NCBI GenBank assembly: GCA_934183135.1
Contig: CAKPRX010000022.1
Coordinates: forward strand, 1 to 27,130
Origin: an uncultured Prevotella sp.
GTDB taxonomy: Bacteria; Bacteroidota; Bacteroidia; Bacteroidales; Bacteroidaceae
Direction: 5' to 3'
DNA: 27,130 nt
The notes under the pieces were generated by a model. That model had not been told where the DNA came from. It searched no databases and saw only the letters and a list, made by a program, of their open reading frames with translations. Shown in pieces: positions 14,643-24,352 of this stretch. Both the position numbers and the translations under genes were made by a program. Each line of letters begins with the position of its first letter. Positions within the stretch are counted from its first letter, which is position 1.

Positions 14643-14861
14643 ATGGCTATCATAGTAAATGTAGACGTAGTAATGGCGCAGCGCAAGATGTCATCGGGCG
14701 AGCTGGCCGAACGGGTGGGCATCACCCCGGCCAACCTGTCGATACTGAAGACGGGCAAGGCCAAGGCCATAAGGTTCTCGACGTTAGAGGCGATATGCCA
14801 GGCGCTAAACTGCCAGCCCGGCGACATACTGGAATACGTGCCCGACAGCGACAGGGGATGA
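14643..14861 (+). CDS. YozG-like XRE-family transcription regulator
   Basis: 72 residues, almost entirely one Cro/C1-type helix-turn-helix: MSSGELAERVGITPANLSILK (about 16-36), then AIRFSTLEAICQALNCQPGDILEY. The N-terminus MAIIVNVDVVMAQRK is characteristic of the YozG group. Starting 17 nt after the DUF2975 gene, it is almost surely co-transcribed and probably represses its own operon through the TATCG-N5-CGATA sites. What signal relieves repression is not visible; DUF2975 itself may act as a membrane partner (inference). Confidence 0.92.
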   Translation: MAIIVNVDVVMAQRKMSSGELAERVGITPANLSILKTGKAKAIRFSTLEAICQALNCQPGDILEYVPDSDRG

Positions 14862-14920
14862 CGCGCCGGGCAAGGAGACAATCCGTGTAAATACAGAAAC
14901 AACTAAAAATACAAAATCGC

Positions 14921-16945
14921 ATGAAAATCAGATTACTGCTGATGGCTCTGACCATCACGGGCATAGCCCAGGCCCAGTCGCTCACAAGCGGCATAGACAA
15001 GGCCAACATGAACCCGGCCGTAAAGCCGGGCGACGACTTCTACCAGTATGCCGCTGGCGGCTGGCTCAAGGCACACCCTCTGGACGCCGTACACCCCATG
15101 AACGGCTCGTTTACCGACCTGGAAGAGCAGAACAACGACCGCATACGCGAGCTGGTCAAGGAGTATGCCGCCAAACGCCTGCCGCAGGGAACGGTGGGCC
15201 AGAAGATAGGCGCGCTGTACCGCATGTACATGGACAGCGTGAGCCGCAACCGGATGGGCTTCGACCCCATCAGGCCGGCCCTGGCCAAGGTGGCCGCCAT
15301 CAGCGACCGCAAGCAGGTACAGCACGTGATGTACGAGCTGGCCGCCAAGGGCTACGGCACCATGCCCTTCTGGTTCGGCATGGGCCAGGATGCCGTCAAC
15401 TCGGACAACTACCTCTTCGGCGTAGGCCAGGGCGGCATCGGGCTGGACCCCGAATACTACACGCATCCGAACCCGCAACAACAGGCGGTGATGGCTGCCT
15501 ACAAGAGTCTGATGAAAGACTACTTCAAGATGGTGGGCAACAGCGACGCCCTGGCCGAGCAGAAGATGCAGGCTGCCTTTGCCATAGAGAACCAGATAGC
15601 CCAGAAGAGCTACGACCAGGTAAAGAGCCGCGACCCGAAGGCCAATATACACAAGATGAGCTGGGCTGAGCTGCTGCGCGACTACCCGGGCATAGACTGG
15701 ATGGAGGCCCACCGGCAGTATGGCTACCCCACGGACATAGACACGGTAGACGTGGGTCAGCCCGAGCCTATACACGAGGTGGAGAAGATACTGGCCACAG
15801 CCGACCTGTTCGCCCTGAAGGCATACATGGAGGCCAGCGTCATCAGCTCGTCGGTCGGCCTGCTGTCGGACGACTTCGGCAACCGCCGCTTCGAGTACGT
15901 CAAGGCTGTCTACGGCATCAAGGAGCAGCAGCCACGGTGGAAGCGGGGCATATCATTCATCCAGGGACTCATGGGCGAGTCTATCGGCAAGCTGTATGTG
16001 GCCAAGTACTTCCCCGAGAGCAGCAAGAAACGGGTGGTAGACATGGTACACCACCTGCAGGACGCCTTCGCCCAGCGCATCGGGGAGAACACGTGGATGA
16101 CACCGGCCACCAAGGCCAAGGCCATCGAGAAACTGCGCAGCATGCGCATCAACATAGGCTACCCAGACAAGTGGCAGAACATGGAGGAGTACGTACAGAT
16201 AGACGAGAGCAAGAGCCTGCGGGCCAACTACGACGAGATAATACCTGCCCTGCGCCGCCGCAACCTGGAGAAGAAGTGGGGCAAGAAGGTTGACAAGACC
16301 GTGATGGCCTGCAACCCTCAGGTGGTTAACGCTTTCTACGCCCCCAGCTACAACAGCATCAACTTCCCGGCTGCCATCCTACAGGCGCCTTTCTTCGACC
16401 CCAACGTTGACGATGCTGCCAACTACGGCGCCATTGGCACTATCATAGGCCACGAGATGAGCCATGGCTTTGACGACCAGGGATGCCAGTATGACAAGGA
16501 CGGTAACCTGAGCAACTGGTGGACGGCCGAGGACAAGGCCAACTACGACCTGCGTACCAAGGTGCTGGCCGACTGGTTCAGCGCGCAGGAGGTGCAGCCG
16601 GGTCTGAAGGTCGACGGCAAGAAGACCCTGGGCGAGAACATAGGCGACAACGGAGGTATCAACGTGGCTTACCGTGCCCTGCAGAACGCCATGAAGCTAC
16701 AGCCCTTAGGCGACAAGGACGGCTTCGGCCCCGGCCAGCGTTTCTTCCTCTCCTATGGTCGCATCTGGGCCAGCAACACTGCCCCGCAGTTTGTAGCTTA
16801 TCTGGTTAACAGCGATGTACACTCGCCCAACCAGCAGCGCGTCAACGCTGCCCTGCCCCACATAGACGGCTGGTACACAGCGTTCGGCATCAAGCCTGGC
16901 GACAAGCTCTACCTGGCTCCCGACAAGCGGGCCCACATCTGGTAA
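14921..16945 (+). CDS. pepO: M13 family zinc endopeptidase (PepO/neprilysin-like)
   Basis: 674 residues, usual for M13. The signal peptide is MKIRLLLMALTITGIAQA with cleavage near QA/QS; no lipobox is seen, so it is probably periplasmic or exported. M13 marks in order: PGDDFYQYAAGGWLK near the N-terminus; VNAFYAPSYNSINFPAAILQ (the substrate-binding NAFY-type motif); the zinc site HEMSH (H511, E512, H515) followed by GFDDQG; the third zinc ligand in GENIGDNGG (E572); and the terminal Trp (AHIW). It cleaves peptides of limited size. The catalytic set is complete. It starts 59 nt after the XRE gene with no clear TAnnTTTG box between, so it may be read from the same operon or from an atypical promoter. 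Confidence 0.95.
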   Translation: MKIRLLLMALTITGIAQAQSLTSGIDKANMNPAVKPGDDFYQYAAGGWLKAHPLDAVHPMNGSFTDLEEQNNDRIRELVKEYAAKRLPQGTVGQKIGALYRMYMDSVSRNRMGFDPIRPALAKVAAISDRKQVQHVMYELAAKGYGTMPFWFGMGQDAVNSDNYLFGVGQGGIGLDPEYYTHPNPQQQAVMAAYKSLMKDYFKMVGNSDALAEQKMQAAFAIENQIAQKSYDQVKSRDPKANIHKMSWAELLRDYPGIDWMEAHRQYGYPTDIDTVDVGQPEPIHEVEKILATADLFALKAYMEASVISSSVGLLSDDFGNRRFEYVKAVYGIKEQQPRWKRGISFIQGLMGESIGKLYVAKYFPESSKKRVVDMVHHLQDAFAQRIGENTWMTPATKAKAIEKLRSMRINIGYPDKWQNMEEYVQIDESKSLRANYDEIIPALRRRNLEKKWGKKVDKTVMACNPQVVNAFYAPSYNSINFPAAILQAPFFDPNVDDAANYGAIGTIIGHEMSHGFDDQGCQYDKDGNLSNWWTAEDKANYDLRTKVLADWFSAQEVQPGLKVDGKKTLGENIGDNGGINVAYRALQNAMKLQPLGDKDGFGPGQRFFLSYGRIWASNTAPQFVAYLVNSDVHSPNQQRVNAALPHIDGWYTAFGIKPGDKLYLAPDKRAHIW

Positions 16946-17023
16946 GCACTGCCACCCGCAAGCCTGCCACCCACACGCCCCAGGCGGCGGGCTCCGCAAG
17001 AATTCACATAGGGTTAACCCCAC

Positions 17024-17068
17024 AAACGACGATGACCGCCACCCATACAGTAGCGGTCATCGTCGTTT
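17024..17068 (+). terminator. Terminator after pepO
   Basis: Perfect 16-bp inverted repeat AAACGACGATGACCGC (17024-17039) and GCGGTCATCGTCGTTT (17053-17068) with a 13-nt loop, 78 nt after the pepO stop. The right arm ends in TTT. Confidence 0.8.
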
Positions 17069-17225
17069 AAGCTTATACCCCTACCCCACCAAGGGAGGGG
17101 GCGGCCGACATCCGCGATTGGCCCCCAGGCGAGCCTCGGCGGCCACCACAAATGGAGGACTCACTTTTTACCCTTTTATTTCTTGGCCTTGACCCGCCGT
17201 CCTGTATCGTAAAGTTTTTTCTGAA

Positions 17226-17661
17226 AATGTATAAATATACAGTTCTGTCGTTCCGGCGTCGGGCAAGGGCTTTTCGCCCTTCTGTGGTTTGCCTGTATGC
17301 TCGCCGAGGGGACAGCGGTGGCGAAAAAGGCAATTTTCAGACCACTCGGAAACCGTCATTTTAGTGCTCGCGATGGTCATTAGAATCGTAATGACCATCG
17401 CGAGCAAAAAAATGACCATCGCGGCGACTCCAAAAGTCAACTCTGCCAGCGCCGAAAATAGCGGCGAAAAAGACACCAAATATCCCTGTTTTGTAAAAGG
17501 TTGTTACTTTTACGCCCCTCGCAGTGCCCCAAGACACCCCCGACGGCCCCGAAAATCGTCCTGGTTAGTTGAAAAAATCCGGAAATTACGCCCTATAAAA
17601 CGGGCGTTACGACTGTATATTTATACATTATGGTCTCTCGTTTTGCATAAATATACAGTCG
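17226..17661. repeat. Palindrome-rich element bounded by TGTATA-AA-TATACA sites
   Basis: An 18-mer AATGTATAAATATACAGT (17226-17243) recurs as its exact reverse complement at 17612-17629. A third partial copy (ATAAATATACAGT, 17647-17659) is in the first orientation. Between them lie a 17-bp perfect inverted repeat GCTCGCGATGGTCATTA (17366-17382/17389-17405, 6-nt centre) and a third copy of its arm, AATGACCATCGCG (17411-17423). Three shorter hairpins also occur: AAGGGC/GCCCTT (17265-17281), CGCCG/CGGCG (17450-17466) and ACGCCC/GGGCGT (17588-17607). No transposase is present. It may be a MITE-like dispersed repeat or a structured RNA; this is inference. Confidence 0.6.
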
Positions 17662-17705
17662 CGTGTAAAGGTTTTTCACCATTCACACCATGGCTATAAC
17701 CACGA

Positions 17706-17744
17706 TTGGGGCTGTGGCATTTTACATGAAAGCCACAGCCCCAA
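17706..17744. terminator. Terminator after the psd-pssA-DUF4834 operon
   Basis: Perfect 13-bp inverted repeat TTGGGGCTGTGGC (17706-17718) and GCCACAGCCCCAA (17732-17744) with a 13-nt loop, 67 nt beyond the DUF4834 stop codon. Confidence 0.8.
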
Positions 17745-17811
17745 CCATCATGGGCTAAGCGGACGGCCAGCCCACCTCTTCCAAAGAACGCGGAAGAATA
17801 CAGACAGCTAC

Positions 17812-18093
17812 CTACGAGCGCTTAGGCTCGTCGTCCTCGACCGTATAATCTACATATTCGCCATCATCCTTAGAGAATATCTTCTGACGGGCTTTCTGTG
17901 GGTCGCGGTTGTCTATGACCCCCTCACGGCCACGTGCGGGGTTGGCCGAACCACGCTGGCGCGAGGCACCGGCGGCAGGATTCTTGAGGCCATCCATAAA
18001 ACTGCGCAGCCGCCACAGGAGCTTGACGCCCGTTACGAGGACGGTTATGATGCCTATCAGAAAGACAATGGCTATCAGTTTAATAAAAATCAT
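17812..18093 (-). CDS. DUF4834 family small membrane protein
   Basis: 93 residues. One membrane helix spans about residues 3-28 (IKLIAIVFLIGIITVLVTGV), followed by a basic, Gly/Arg-rich stretch and the acidic conserved end DDGEYVDYTVEDDEPKRS. Bacteroidetes carry this family next to pssA, and the ATG overlaps the pssA stop by 4 nt (ATGA), so it is translationally coupled to it. Its role is unknown; a link to the membrane or to PE synthesis is suggested only by context. The family name is from recall of sequence and context. Confidence 0.75.
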   Translation of the reverse strand: MIFIKLIAIVFLIGIITVLVTGVKLLWRLRSFMDGLKNPAAGASRQRGSANPARGREGVIDNRDPQKARQKIFSKDDGEYVDYTVEDDEPKRS

Positions 18094-18809
18094 GGCTTGT
18101 CAGCTTTGGTTAGATTGCTGTATAACGACAGGATGATGTACCAGGCTATAGCAAGGGCTATGCCCAACACCTGGAACAGCAACAGGAGGGGGATGCAGCA
18201 GAGAATAAATATGTACTTGAGCTGATTGCCCTGCCAGCCCCAGTGCTTGAACTTGAGGGCGAACATGGGTATCTCGGCCACGAGCAGCCAGCAACTTACA
18301 GCCACCATGACCAGCAGGAGGGGAAGCCCCCAGGGGGTGCTCTCGATACGGTCGGCACAGCCTATGACAAAGGCACCCCAGAACAGAGCATTGGCTGGCG
18401 TGGGCAAGCCTATGAACCCCATGGTCTGGCGCTCGTCCAGATTGAACTTGGCCAGCCGGAGGGCCGAGAAGGCCGCCATGACAAAGGCCGCATAAGGCAG
18501 CACATCGCGCAGGGGTGCCAGCAGGGCCGGGTACTCGAGGATATAAAGTTCATTGAATATGATGGCCGACGGGGCCACGCCAAAGGTGATGTCGTCGGCC
18601 AGCGAGTCGAGCTCCTTGCCTATGGGCGACGACACGTGGAGCAACCGGGCGCTCATGCCGTCAAAGAAGTCGAACACGGCGCCCATCACTATCCACAGCA
18701 GCGCCATCTGGGGATTGCCGGCAAGGGCATAGGTTACGGCTACGCAGCCCGACACCAGGTTGCAGCAGGTGATGGTATTTGGGATGTTTCTCTTAATGGC
18801 TCGTATCAT
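18090..18809 (-). CDS. pssA: CDP-diacylglycerol-serine O-phosphatidyltransferase
   Basis: 239 residues, all-membrane. It carries the CDP-alcohol phosphotransferase motif D-x2-D-G-x2-A-R-x8-G-x3-D-x3-D: D47, D50, G51, A54, R55, G64, D68 and D72 (DFFDGMSARLL, GKELDSLAD). It transfers phosphatidyl from CDP-diacylglycerol to serine in the inner membrane, making phosphatidylserine for the decarboxylase encoded 6 nt upstream. The start MIRAIKRNIPNTIT is typical of the family. All catalytic aspartates are present. Confidence 0.95.
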   Translation of the reverse strand: MIRAIKRNIPNTITCCNLVSGCVAVTYALAGNPQMALLWIVMGAVFDFFDGMSARLLHVSSPIGKELDSLADDITFGVAPSAIIFNELYILEYPALLAPLRDVLPYAAFVMAAFSALRLAKFNLDERQTMGFIGLPTPANALFWGAFVIGCADRIESTPWGLPLLLVMVAVSCWLLVAEIPMFALKFKHWGWQGNQLKYIFILCCIPLLLLFQVLGIALAIAWYIILSLYSNLTKADKP

Positions 18810-18815
18810 TATCCG

Positions 18816-19511
18816 TCAATCTTTTAATTTGGCTATCACGGTCTGGTCGCCTGTGGTAGACTGGCCCATCTTGACACATATCTCGGTGCCGAGGGGCAGG
18901 TAGACATCCACGCGCGACCCGAACTTGATAAAGCCCAAGTGCTCGTCGATGAAGCACTCTTCGCCCTCCTTGGCATAGGTCACTATACGCCGGGCCACGG
19001 CTCCGGCTATCTGCCGGCACAGTATGTCGGTGCCCTCGGGGGTGGTTATCATTATATCGGCATGCTCGTTCTCCTCGCTGGCCTTGGGCAGCCATGCCTT
19101 GTGGTAGTTGCCGTTCTGGTGGTGTACGAACTTGACCTTGCCGTCGACCGGGAACCAGTTGGCGTGTACATTGAACAGGCTCATGAAGATAGACACCATC
19201 AGGCGGCGGTCATGGAAGTACTCATTCTCCTCGACCTCCTCGATAACGACTATCTTGCCATCGGCCGGAGCCACCACCAACCTGGCGGTGCCCTCACTGT
19301 TGAAGTAGCGGATGGGACATCTGAAGAAGTTGAGTATTACGGCATAGACAGCGCCGAACACCACAAGAAAAGTCCAAAACGGTATCTTGGTGTCAAAGGC
19401 TCTGTGCAGCAGAAGCGCCACGGCGGCTATAATGATAAATCCGTATATGATTGTGTCGGTTCCCTCGCGGTGTATTCTTATTTTCTTTAGCTTCTTAATT
19501 CTGTTGCCCAT
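18816..19511 (-). CDS. psd: Phosphatidylserine decarboxylase proenzyme
   Basis: 231 residues, the short Psd type. Two membrane helices lie near 20-36 and 44-62. Catalytic residues are D84 (APADG), H116 (NVHANWF) and the self-cleavage site G198-S199 (KFGSRVDV), where the new Ser becomes the pyruvoyl group. It converts phosphatidylserine to phosphatidylethanolamine. The start at 19511 ([17 protein letters not shown]) was chosen because the promoter -7 box is at 19536-19543; a longer frame reaching 19643 would cross both this promoter and that of dnaE. It is first in the psd-pssA-DUF4834 operon, so the two PE-synthesis steps are co-expressed. Confidence 0.95.
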   Translation of the reverse strand: MGNRIKKLKKIRIHREGTDTIIYGFIIIAAVALLLHRAFDTKIPFWTFLVVFGAVYAVILNFFRCPIRYFNSEGTARLVVAPADGKIVVIEEVEENEYFHDRRLMVSIFMSLFNVHANWFPVDGKVKFVHHQNGNYHKAWLPKASEENEHADIMITTPEGTDILCRQIAGAVARRIVTYAKEGEECFIDEHLGFIKFGSRVDVYLPLGTEICVKMGQSTTGDQTVIAKLKD

Positions 19512-19535
19512 AATAGACGGTATATATATTAGGTG

Positions 19536-19567
19536 CAAAGTTACACTAATTGTAGTTATGTCGCAAA
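19536..19567 (-). promoter_or_regulatory. Promoter of the psd operon
   Basis: On the minus strand: TTTG (19564-19567), a 20-bp spacer, then TAACTTTG (19536-19543). The leader is about 18 nt and includes TAATATATATA. It is back to back with the dnaE promoter. Confidence 0.75.
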
Positions 19568-19583
19568 TAATGGCAGATTTTTT

Positions 19584-19615
19584 TTTGGACATGTCGCTAA
19601 TTATCTGTAACTTTG
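19584..19615 (+). promoter_or_regulatory. dnaE promoter
   Basis: TTTG (19584-19587), a 20-bp spacer, then TAACTTTG (19608-19615). The leader to the ATG at 19645 is about 24 nt. The psd and dnaE -33 boxes are only 16 bp apart, so the two polymerases probably compete. Confidence 0.7.
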
Positions 19616-19644
19616 ACAGCCAAAAATATGTTTTTCGCGCCATT

Positions 19645-22600
19645 ATGGAAGATTTCGTTCACCTGCACGTACACACCCATTACTCTATTCTTGACGGACA
19701 GTCCAAGGTTCCCCATCTCGTAGACAAGGCTATCGCTGACGGCATGCGCGGCATGGCCCTTACCGACCACGGAGTAATGTACGGCGTGAAGGAACTGGCC
19801 GACTACTGTGCCGGCATCAACAAGAAACGCGCCAAAGAGGGGCTGGAGCCTTTCAAGCCTATCCTGGGCTGCGAGATGTACGTGGCCCGCCATCGCAAAG
19901 AGGACAAGGTCAAGGAGAACGGCGACAACAGCGGTTACCACCTGATAGTCCTGGCCAAGAACTACCATGGCTACAAGAACCTTATCAAGCTGGTGTCGCG
20001 AGCCTGGACCGACGGCTACTACTATCGCCCGCGTACCGACCGGGCCGACCTGGAGAAATATCACGAAGACCTCATCGTATGCTCGGCCTGTATCGCCGGC
20101 GAGGTTCCGGCCAAGATACTCAAGGGCGACATGGACGGCGCGCGCGAGGCTTGCCAGTGGTACCACCGGGTGTTTGGCGACGACTACTACCTGGAGCTGC
20201 AGCGCCACGAGGTAAAGGACCCCAACGTGCTGGCCAACCGCGAGACGTTCCCCCTCCAGCAGAAGGCCAACAAGGTGCTTATCCAGTTTGCCCGCGAATA
20301 CGGCATCAAGCTGGTGTGTACCAACGACTGTCACTTCGAGGACAAGGATACGGCCGAGGCTCACGACCACCTGCTGTGCCTGGCCACCGGCAAGGACCTG
20401 GACGACCCCAACCGCATGCGCTACTCCAAGCAGGAATGGTTCAAGACGCGGGCCGAGATGAACGAGGTGTTTGCCGATATACCTGAGGCATTGGCCAATA
20501 CCACCGAGATACTGGACAAGGTGGAGATATACAGCATAGACCATGGCCCCATCATGCCTTTCTTCCCCATACCCGAGAGTTTCGGCACCGAGGAAGAGTG
20601 GCGCCACAAGTTTACTGAGGAACAGCTCTTCCACGAGTTTACCAGCGACGAGAAGGGCGAGAACACCCTGCCCCCCGAGGAGGGGCAGAAGGTGATAGAC
20701 CGGCTGGGCGGCTACGACAAGATATACCGTATCAAGTTTGAGGCCGACTACCTGGCACACCTGGCCTACAAGGGCGCGCGCGAACTCTATGGCGACCCGC
20801 TGCCCGACAACGTGCGGGAGCACATCAACTTCGAGCTGCACGTGATGAAGACCATGGGCTTCCCCGGCTACTTCCTTATCGTGTCAGACTTTATCAACGC
20901 GGCCCGCCAGGAGCTGGGCGTGTGGGTGGGCCCTGGCCGTGGCTCGGCTGCAGGCTCCGTGGTGGCCTACTGCTTAGGCATTACCAAGATAGACCCACTG
21001 AAGTACGACTTGCTGTTTGAGCGTTTTCTGAACCCGGACCGTGTAAACCTGCCTGATATAGACACCGACTTTGACGACGACGGGCGTGGCCGCGTGCTGC
21101 GATGGGTAATGGACAAGTACGGGCATGAGAACTGCGCCCACATCATTACCTACCAGGCCATGGCGACCAAGAACTCTATCAAGGACGTGGCTCGCGTGGA
21201 GCGGCTGCCGCTCGACAAGTCGAACGCGCTGTGCAAGGCCATCCCCGACCGTCTGCCCGACGGCATGAAAATGAACCTGACCAACGCCATCAAGGCGACG
21301 CCGGAACTGCGCGACGCCGAGGCTTCAGACAATCCGCAAGAGCGCAACACCATCAAATACGCCAAGATGCTGGAGGGCACCGTGCGTGGCGTGGGACTGC
21401 ACGCCTGCGGTTTTATCATCTGTCGCGACCCCATCAGCGACTGGGTGCCCGTGTCTACCGCCGACGACCCCGACTTCCCGCAGTTCAAGACGGCCGTTAC
21501 CCAGTACGACGGCCATGTCATCGAGTCGACCGGCCTTATCAAGATGGACTTCCTGGGACTGAAAACGCTGTCGGAGCTCAAGGAGGCGGTGAAGAACGTG
21601 AAACAGACGATGGGCATAGACGTGGACATAGACCGCATACCCATCGACGACGAGCTTACCTACAAGCTCTACCAGGAAGGCCGCACCATCGGAACGTTCC
21701 AGTTCGAGTCGCCGGGCATGCAGAAATATCTGCGCGAGCTACACCCCACGGTATTCGAAGACCTCATCGCCATGAACGCCCTCTACCGCCCGGGGCCCAT
21801 GGACTACATACCCGACTTCATCAAACGTAAGCACGACCCCTCGCTGGTCACTTACGACATTCCCTGTATGGAGAAATATCTCAAAGACACCTACGGCATC
21901 ACGGTGTACCAGGAGCAGGTGATGCTCCTGTCGCGCCAACTGGCCAACTTCACCCGCGGCGAGAGCGACGCACTGCGTAAGGCCATGGGTAAGAAGAAAA
22001 AGGCCATTGTTGACGCCATGAAGCCCAAGTTTATCAAGCAGGGACAGGAGAATGGCCACGACCCCAAGATTCTGGAGAAGATATGGGGCGACTGGGAGAA
22101 GTTTGCCTCGTATGCGTTCAACAAGTCGCACGCCACCTGCTACTCGTGGGTGGCCTATCAGACTGCCTACATGAAGGCTCACTATCCTGCCGAGTTTATG
22201 GCAGCCATTATGACTCGCCGCAAGAGCGACATCAAGGAGATAACCAAGCTCATGGACGAGTGTCGTACCTACGGCGTGCCCACGCTGGGCCCCGATGTAA
22301 ACGAGAGTTATGAGAACTTCGGTGTGAACCAGCGCGGTGAGATACGTTTCGGCCTGGCGGCCATCAAGGGTATGGGCGAGGCTGCGGCTGCAGCCATCAT
22401 AGCCGAGCGCGACAAGAATGGGCCCTTTAAGGACATCTACGACTTCGCCGAGAGGGTCGATTTCCGCAACGTGAACCGCAAAGCCTTTGAAAGTCTGGCT
22501 TATAGTGGCGGTTTTGACAACTTCGGGCTATACCGCGAGCAGTACTTTGCTCCCTGTGGCAAGGACGATAGTTTCCTGGATGCCATCGTACGCTATGGAC

Positions 22601-23361
22601 AGCGCTATCAGGCCAGCATGGCCGAGGCTGCCAACTCGCTCTTCGGGGCCAGCGATGTAGAGATAGCCCGCCCCATGCCGTCGAAGCCCGAACGGTGGAA
22701 CACCTTTGAACGCCTGAACCGAGAGCGCGACCTGGTGGGCATCTACCTGTCGGCTCACCCGCTGGACGACTACAAGGTGGTGCTCACCCACCTGTGTAAT
22801 ACGCCCTGTACCGACATCCGCGGGCGCGACACTGACTATAACGCCCTGGCCCGGGTACAGGAGGTCACCTTTGGCGGCATCATCACCGAGGTCAAGGAGC
22901 GTTTCTCGTCGCGTACCAACAAGCCTTTTGGCATTGTCAGCATCGAGGACTACAGCGGAACGGGCGAGTTCACCCTCTTTGACGAGGAATGGACACGCTG
23001 GAGCAGCATGCTCAAACACGAGTACACCGTACGCATTACCGGACAGTGTACAGAGCGGTTCCGGGGAACGGGCAACTACAGGCTGTCCATACTGAACATA
23101 GAGTTCTTGGACGATGTGAAGCGGAGGGGCTTTGACAACATGACCATAACGATAGACAGCACCTCGATAGACGAGACCCAGGCCAATGAGCTGCTGACCC
23201 TTATCGAGGAGAACCCCGGTGCAACGCAACTCAGCCTGCGCCTGTGCGACGGCACGCAGTATGGCGAGGTGACCCTACGCGCCAGGAACAGTATTAATAT
23301 ATGCAAGCAGTTGCTGGACTTCTGCGAGACGACCGCGGGACTGGGCTACCAGTTTGCCTAA
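19645..23361 (+). CDS. dnaE: DNA polymerase III alpha subunit
   Basis: 1238 residues, normal for DnaE1. Order: PHP domain ([13 protein letters not shown], residues 6-18, with H6/H8/H10; then DHGVMYG); polymerase core with [11 protein letters not shown] (about 429) and the catalytic pair D471/D473 in [13 protein letters not shown]; fingers ([67 protein letters not shown]); helix-hairpin-helix (about 910-940); OB fold from about 1074 ([16 protein letters not shown]); and a short C-terminal domain. It is the replicative polymerase, acting with the clamp and DnaX complex. The start [10 protein letters not shown] lies just after the promoter; an upstream in-frame ATG at 19387 would read through psd and was rejected. 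It stands alone and ends at the terminator at 23429-23478. Confidence 0.97.
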   Translation: MEDFVHLHVHTHYSILDGQSKVPHLVDKAIADGMRGMALTDHGVMYGVKELADYCAGINKKRAKEGLEPFKPILGCEMYVARHRKEDKVKENGDNSGYHLIVLAKNYHGYKNLIKLVSRAWTDGYYYRPRTDRADLEKYHEDLIVCSACIAGEVPAKILKGDMDGAREACQWYHRVFGDDYYLELQRHEVKDPNVLANRETFPLQQKANKVLIQFAREYGIKLVCTNDCHFEDKDTAEAHDHLLCLATGKDLDDPNRMRYSKQEWFKTRAEMNEVFADIPEALANTTEILDKVEIYSIDHGPIMPFFPIPESFGTEEEWRHKFTEEQLFHEFTSDEKGENTLPPEEGQKVIDRLGGYDKIYRIKFEADYLAHLAYKGARELYGDPLPDNVREHINFELHVMKTMGFPGYFLIVSDFINAARQELGVWVGPGRGSAAGSVVAYCLGITKIDPLKYDLLFERFLNPDRVNLPDIDTDFDDDGRGRVLRWVMDKYGHENCAHIITYQAMATKNSIKDVARVERLPLDKSNALCKAIPDRLPDGMKMNLTNAIKATPELRDAEASDNPQERNTIKYAKMLEGTVRGVGLHACGFIICRDPISDWVPVSTADDPDFPQFKTAVTQYDGHVIESTGLIKMDFLGLKTLSELKEAVKNVKQTMGIDVDIDRIPIDDELTYKLYQEGRTIGTFQFESPGMQKYLRELHPTVFEDLIAMNALYRPGPMDYIPDFIKRKHDPSLVTYDIPCMEKYLKDTYGITVYQEQVMLLSRQLANFTRGESDALRKAMGKKKKAIVDAMKPKFIKQGQENGHDPKILEKIWGDWEKFASYAFNKSHATCYSWVAYQTAYMKAHYPAEFMAAIMTRRKSDIKEITKLMDECRTYGVPTLGPDVNESYENFGVNQRGEIRFGLAAIKGMGEAAAAAIIAERDKNGPFKDIYDFAERVDFRNVNRKAFESLAYSGGFDNFGLYREQYFAPCGKDDSFLDAIVRYGQRYQASMAEAANSLFGASDVEIARPMPSKPERWNTFERLNRERDLVGIYLSAHPLDDYKVVLTHLCNTPCTDIRGRDTDYNALARVQEVTFGGIITEVKERFSSRTNKPFGIVSIEDYSGTGEFTLFDEEWTRWSSMLKHEYTVRITGQCTERFRGTGNYRLSILNIEFLDDVKRRGFDNMTITIDSTSIDETQANELLTLIEENPGATQLSLRLCDGTQYGEVTLRARNSINICKQLLDFCETTAGLGYQFA

Positions 23362-23428
23362 GCATGCCGGCATAGGCATAACGGAGACCGGAGGCACATA
23401 GGGCAACCACCACGCAGGACATAAACGA

Positions 23429-23478
23429 TACAGGCAGCTAACGCAAGGCCCAACGGGGCACAGCGTTAGCTGCCTGTA
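23429..23478. terminator. Bidirectional terminator between dnaE and the coiled-coil lipoprotein gene
   Basis: Perfect 16-bp inverted repeat TACAGGCAGCTAACGC (23429-23444) and GCGTTAGCTGCCTGTA (23463-23478) with an 18-nt loop between convergent genes. Confidence 0.8.
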
Positions 23479-23500
23479 CTGTTATGGGGATGACCGGAGC

Positions 23501-24352
23501 CTACTTAACCAGTACCACCAGGTACTTGCTGGTAGACCAGAAGAGCTGCGGGTTGGTGATGCGCAGCACATACTGCTTGTTGACATCGCGCGTAAGCGTG
23601 TAGCTGCTGGACGGGTGCATCGTCAGCACCTTGGCAGACTTGGAGTAGAGTTTTATCTCCTTGTCTATGCGGATGTCAATCTTAGCGAAATAACTCTTGT
23701 TGAAGTTGGACTGAAGCACGTTGCCGTTAACCAGGATGTGCTGTTCCTTGAGCTCCTTCTTGGTGCCGAAGACAAACCACGCCGTGTTGAGCTGCTTGTC
23801 CTGGTTGCTGATGGTCTGCGCCTTCTGCTGGGTCTCGGTCTGCAGATTAGCCACATTGGTGTTCAGGTTGGTTATCTTCTCGTCCAGCTCGGCTATGTGT
23901 ATGTCCTTAGAGTCCAGTTCGACCTTGAGCCGCTGCAGTTCCTGGTCCTTCTCGTCGAGCTGCTGAGTAAGGTTGCTGATAGTCTTGCGGAGCTCGTCGC
24001 CGTTGAAACGGCTCTCGCGCAGCTGTTGCTGCAGGCGCTTCATCAGCTCGCGGTTGCGGGCCATGGTGTTGGCTATGAAGCGAATATTCTCCCTGATCTG
24101 GACAGCCCTGTTGGCGCCCTCGCCGTCCTTGGCTATGCTCAGGCGGTTCTCTGCCTCATTGATCTCGCGGAACCCCTCCTGTATATCATTCAGCGTTCCC
24201 ATCATGTCGTTAATCTCACTGTCTCTCTGGGCAATGATGCGCTGCAGGGAGTCGGTCTGTTCCATGTTGGCTGTGTTCGGAGTGGTTTTCTTCTCCGAGC
24301 ACGCGCTCAGCACTACCAGTGCGAGGCATGCAAGAAATGTCAACTGTTTCAT
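23501..24352 (-). CDS. Coiled-coil lipoprotein (possibly Cbp1-type adhesin family)
   Basis: 283 residues. The signal peptide ends in the lipobox LSAC (C18). Residues about 35-195 are a long, heptad-like coiled coil (DSLQRIIAQRDSEINDMM, LRKTISNLTQQLDEKDQELQ, LDEKITNLNTNVANLQ). Residues about 195-283 form a beta-rich globular domain (AWFVFGTKKELKEQHIL, SYTLTRDVNKQYVLRI, LFWSTSKYLVVLVK). The protein should sit on a membrane with the coil extending outward or through the periplasm. The layout recalls Bacteroides proteins annotated as Cbp1-type collagen-binding adhesins, but I base this on memory of the family and hold it loosely. It is translationally coupled to rsmI (ATGA overlap). Confidence 0.8.
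   Translation of the reverse strand: MKQLTFLACLALVVLSACSEKKTTPNTANMEQTDSLQRIIAQRDSEINDMMGTLNDIQEGFREINEAENRLSIAKDGEGANRAVQIRENIRFIANTMARNRELMKRLQQQLRESRFNGDELRKTISNLTQQLDEKDQELQRLKVELDSKDIHIAELDEKITNLNTNVANLQTETQQKAQTISNQDKQLNTAWFVFGTKKELKEQHILVNGNVLQSNFNKSYFAKIDIRIDKEIKLYSKSAKVLTMHPSSSYTLTRDVNKQYVLRITNPQLFWSTSKYLVVLVK

Larger units (their letters stand above)
16946..17811. other. Gene-free region rich in inverted repeats
   Basis: About 870 bp between the pepO stop and the DUF4834 stop. Small frames exist on both strands (for example 17168-17479 minus and 17152-17364 plus), but they follow the palindromes and match no family I know. The content is two terminators at the edges, a 10-bp palindrome GGGTTAACCC (17011-17020), and the repeat element at about 17226-17661. 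Confidence 0.65.

Noticed and set aside
17011..17020. GGGTTAACCC palindrome after pepO
   Set aside because: Only 10 bp and right beside a stronger terminator; too short to assign a role.
17168..17479. 103-codon minus-strand frame in the repeat element
   Set aside because: Its codons are made by the inverted repeats (repeated MVI/MTI-like words); there is no promoter or domain, so it is probably spurious.
19512..19643. Upstream extension of psd
   Set aside because: Crosses its own -7 box at 19536-19543 and adds sequence unlike Psd proteins.
19387..19644. Upstream extension of dnaE
   Set aside because: It would read through psd and both promoters; DnaE families start at the PHP motif (HLHVHTH) just after 19645.
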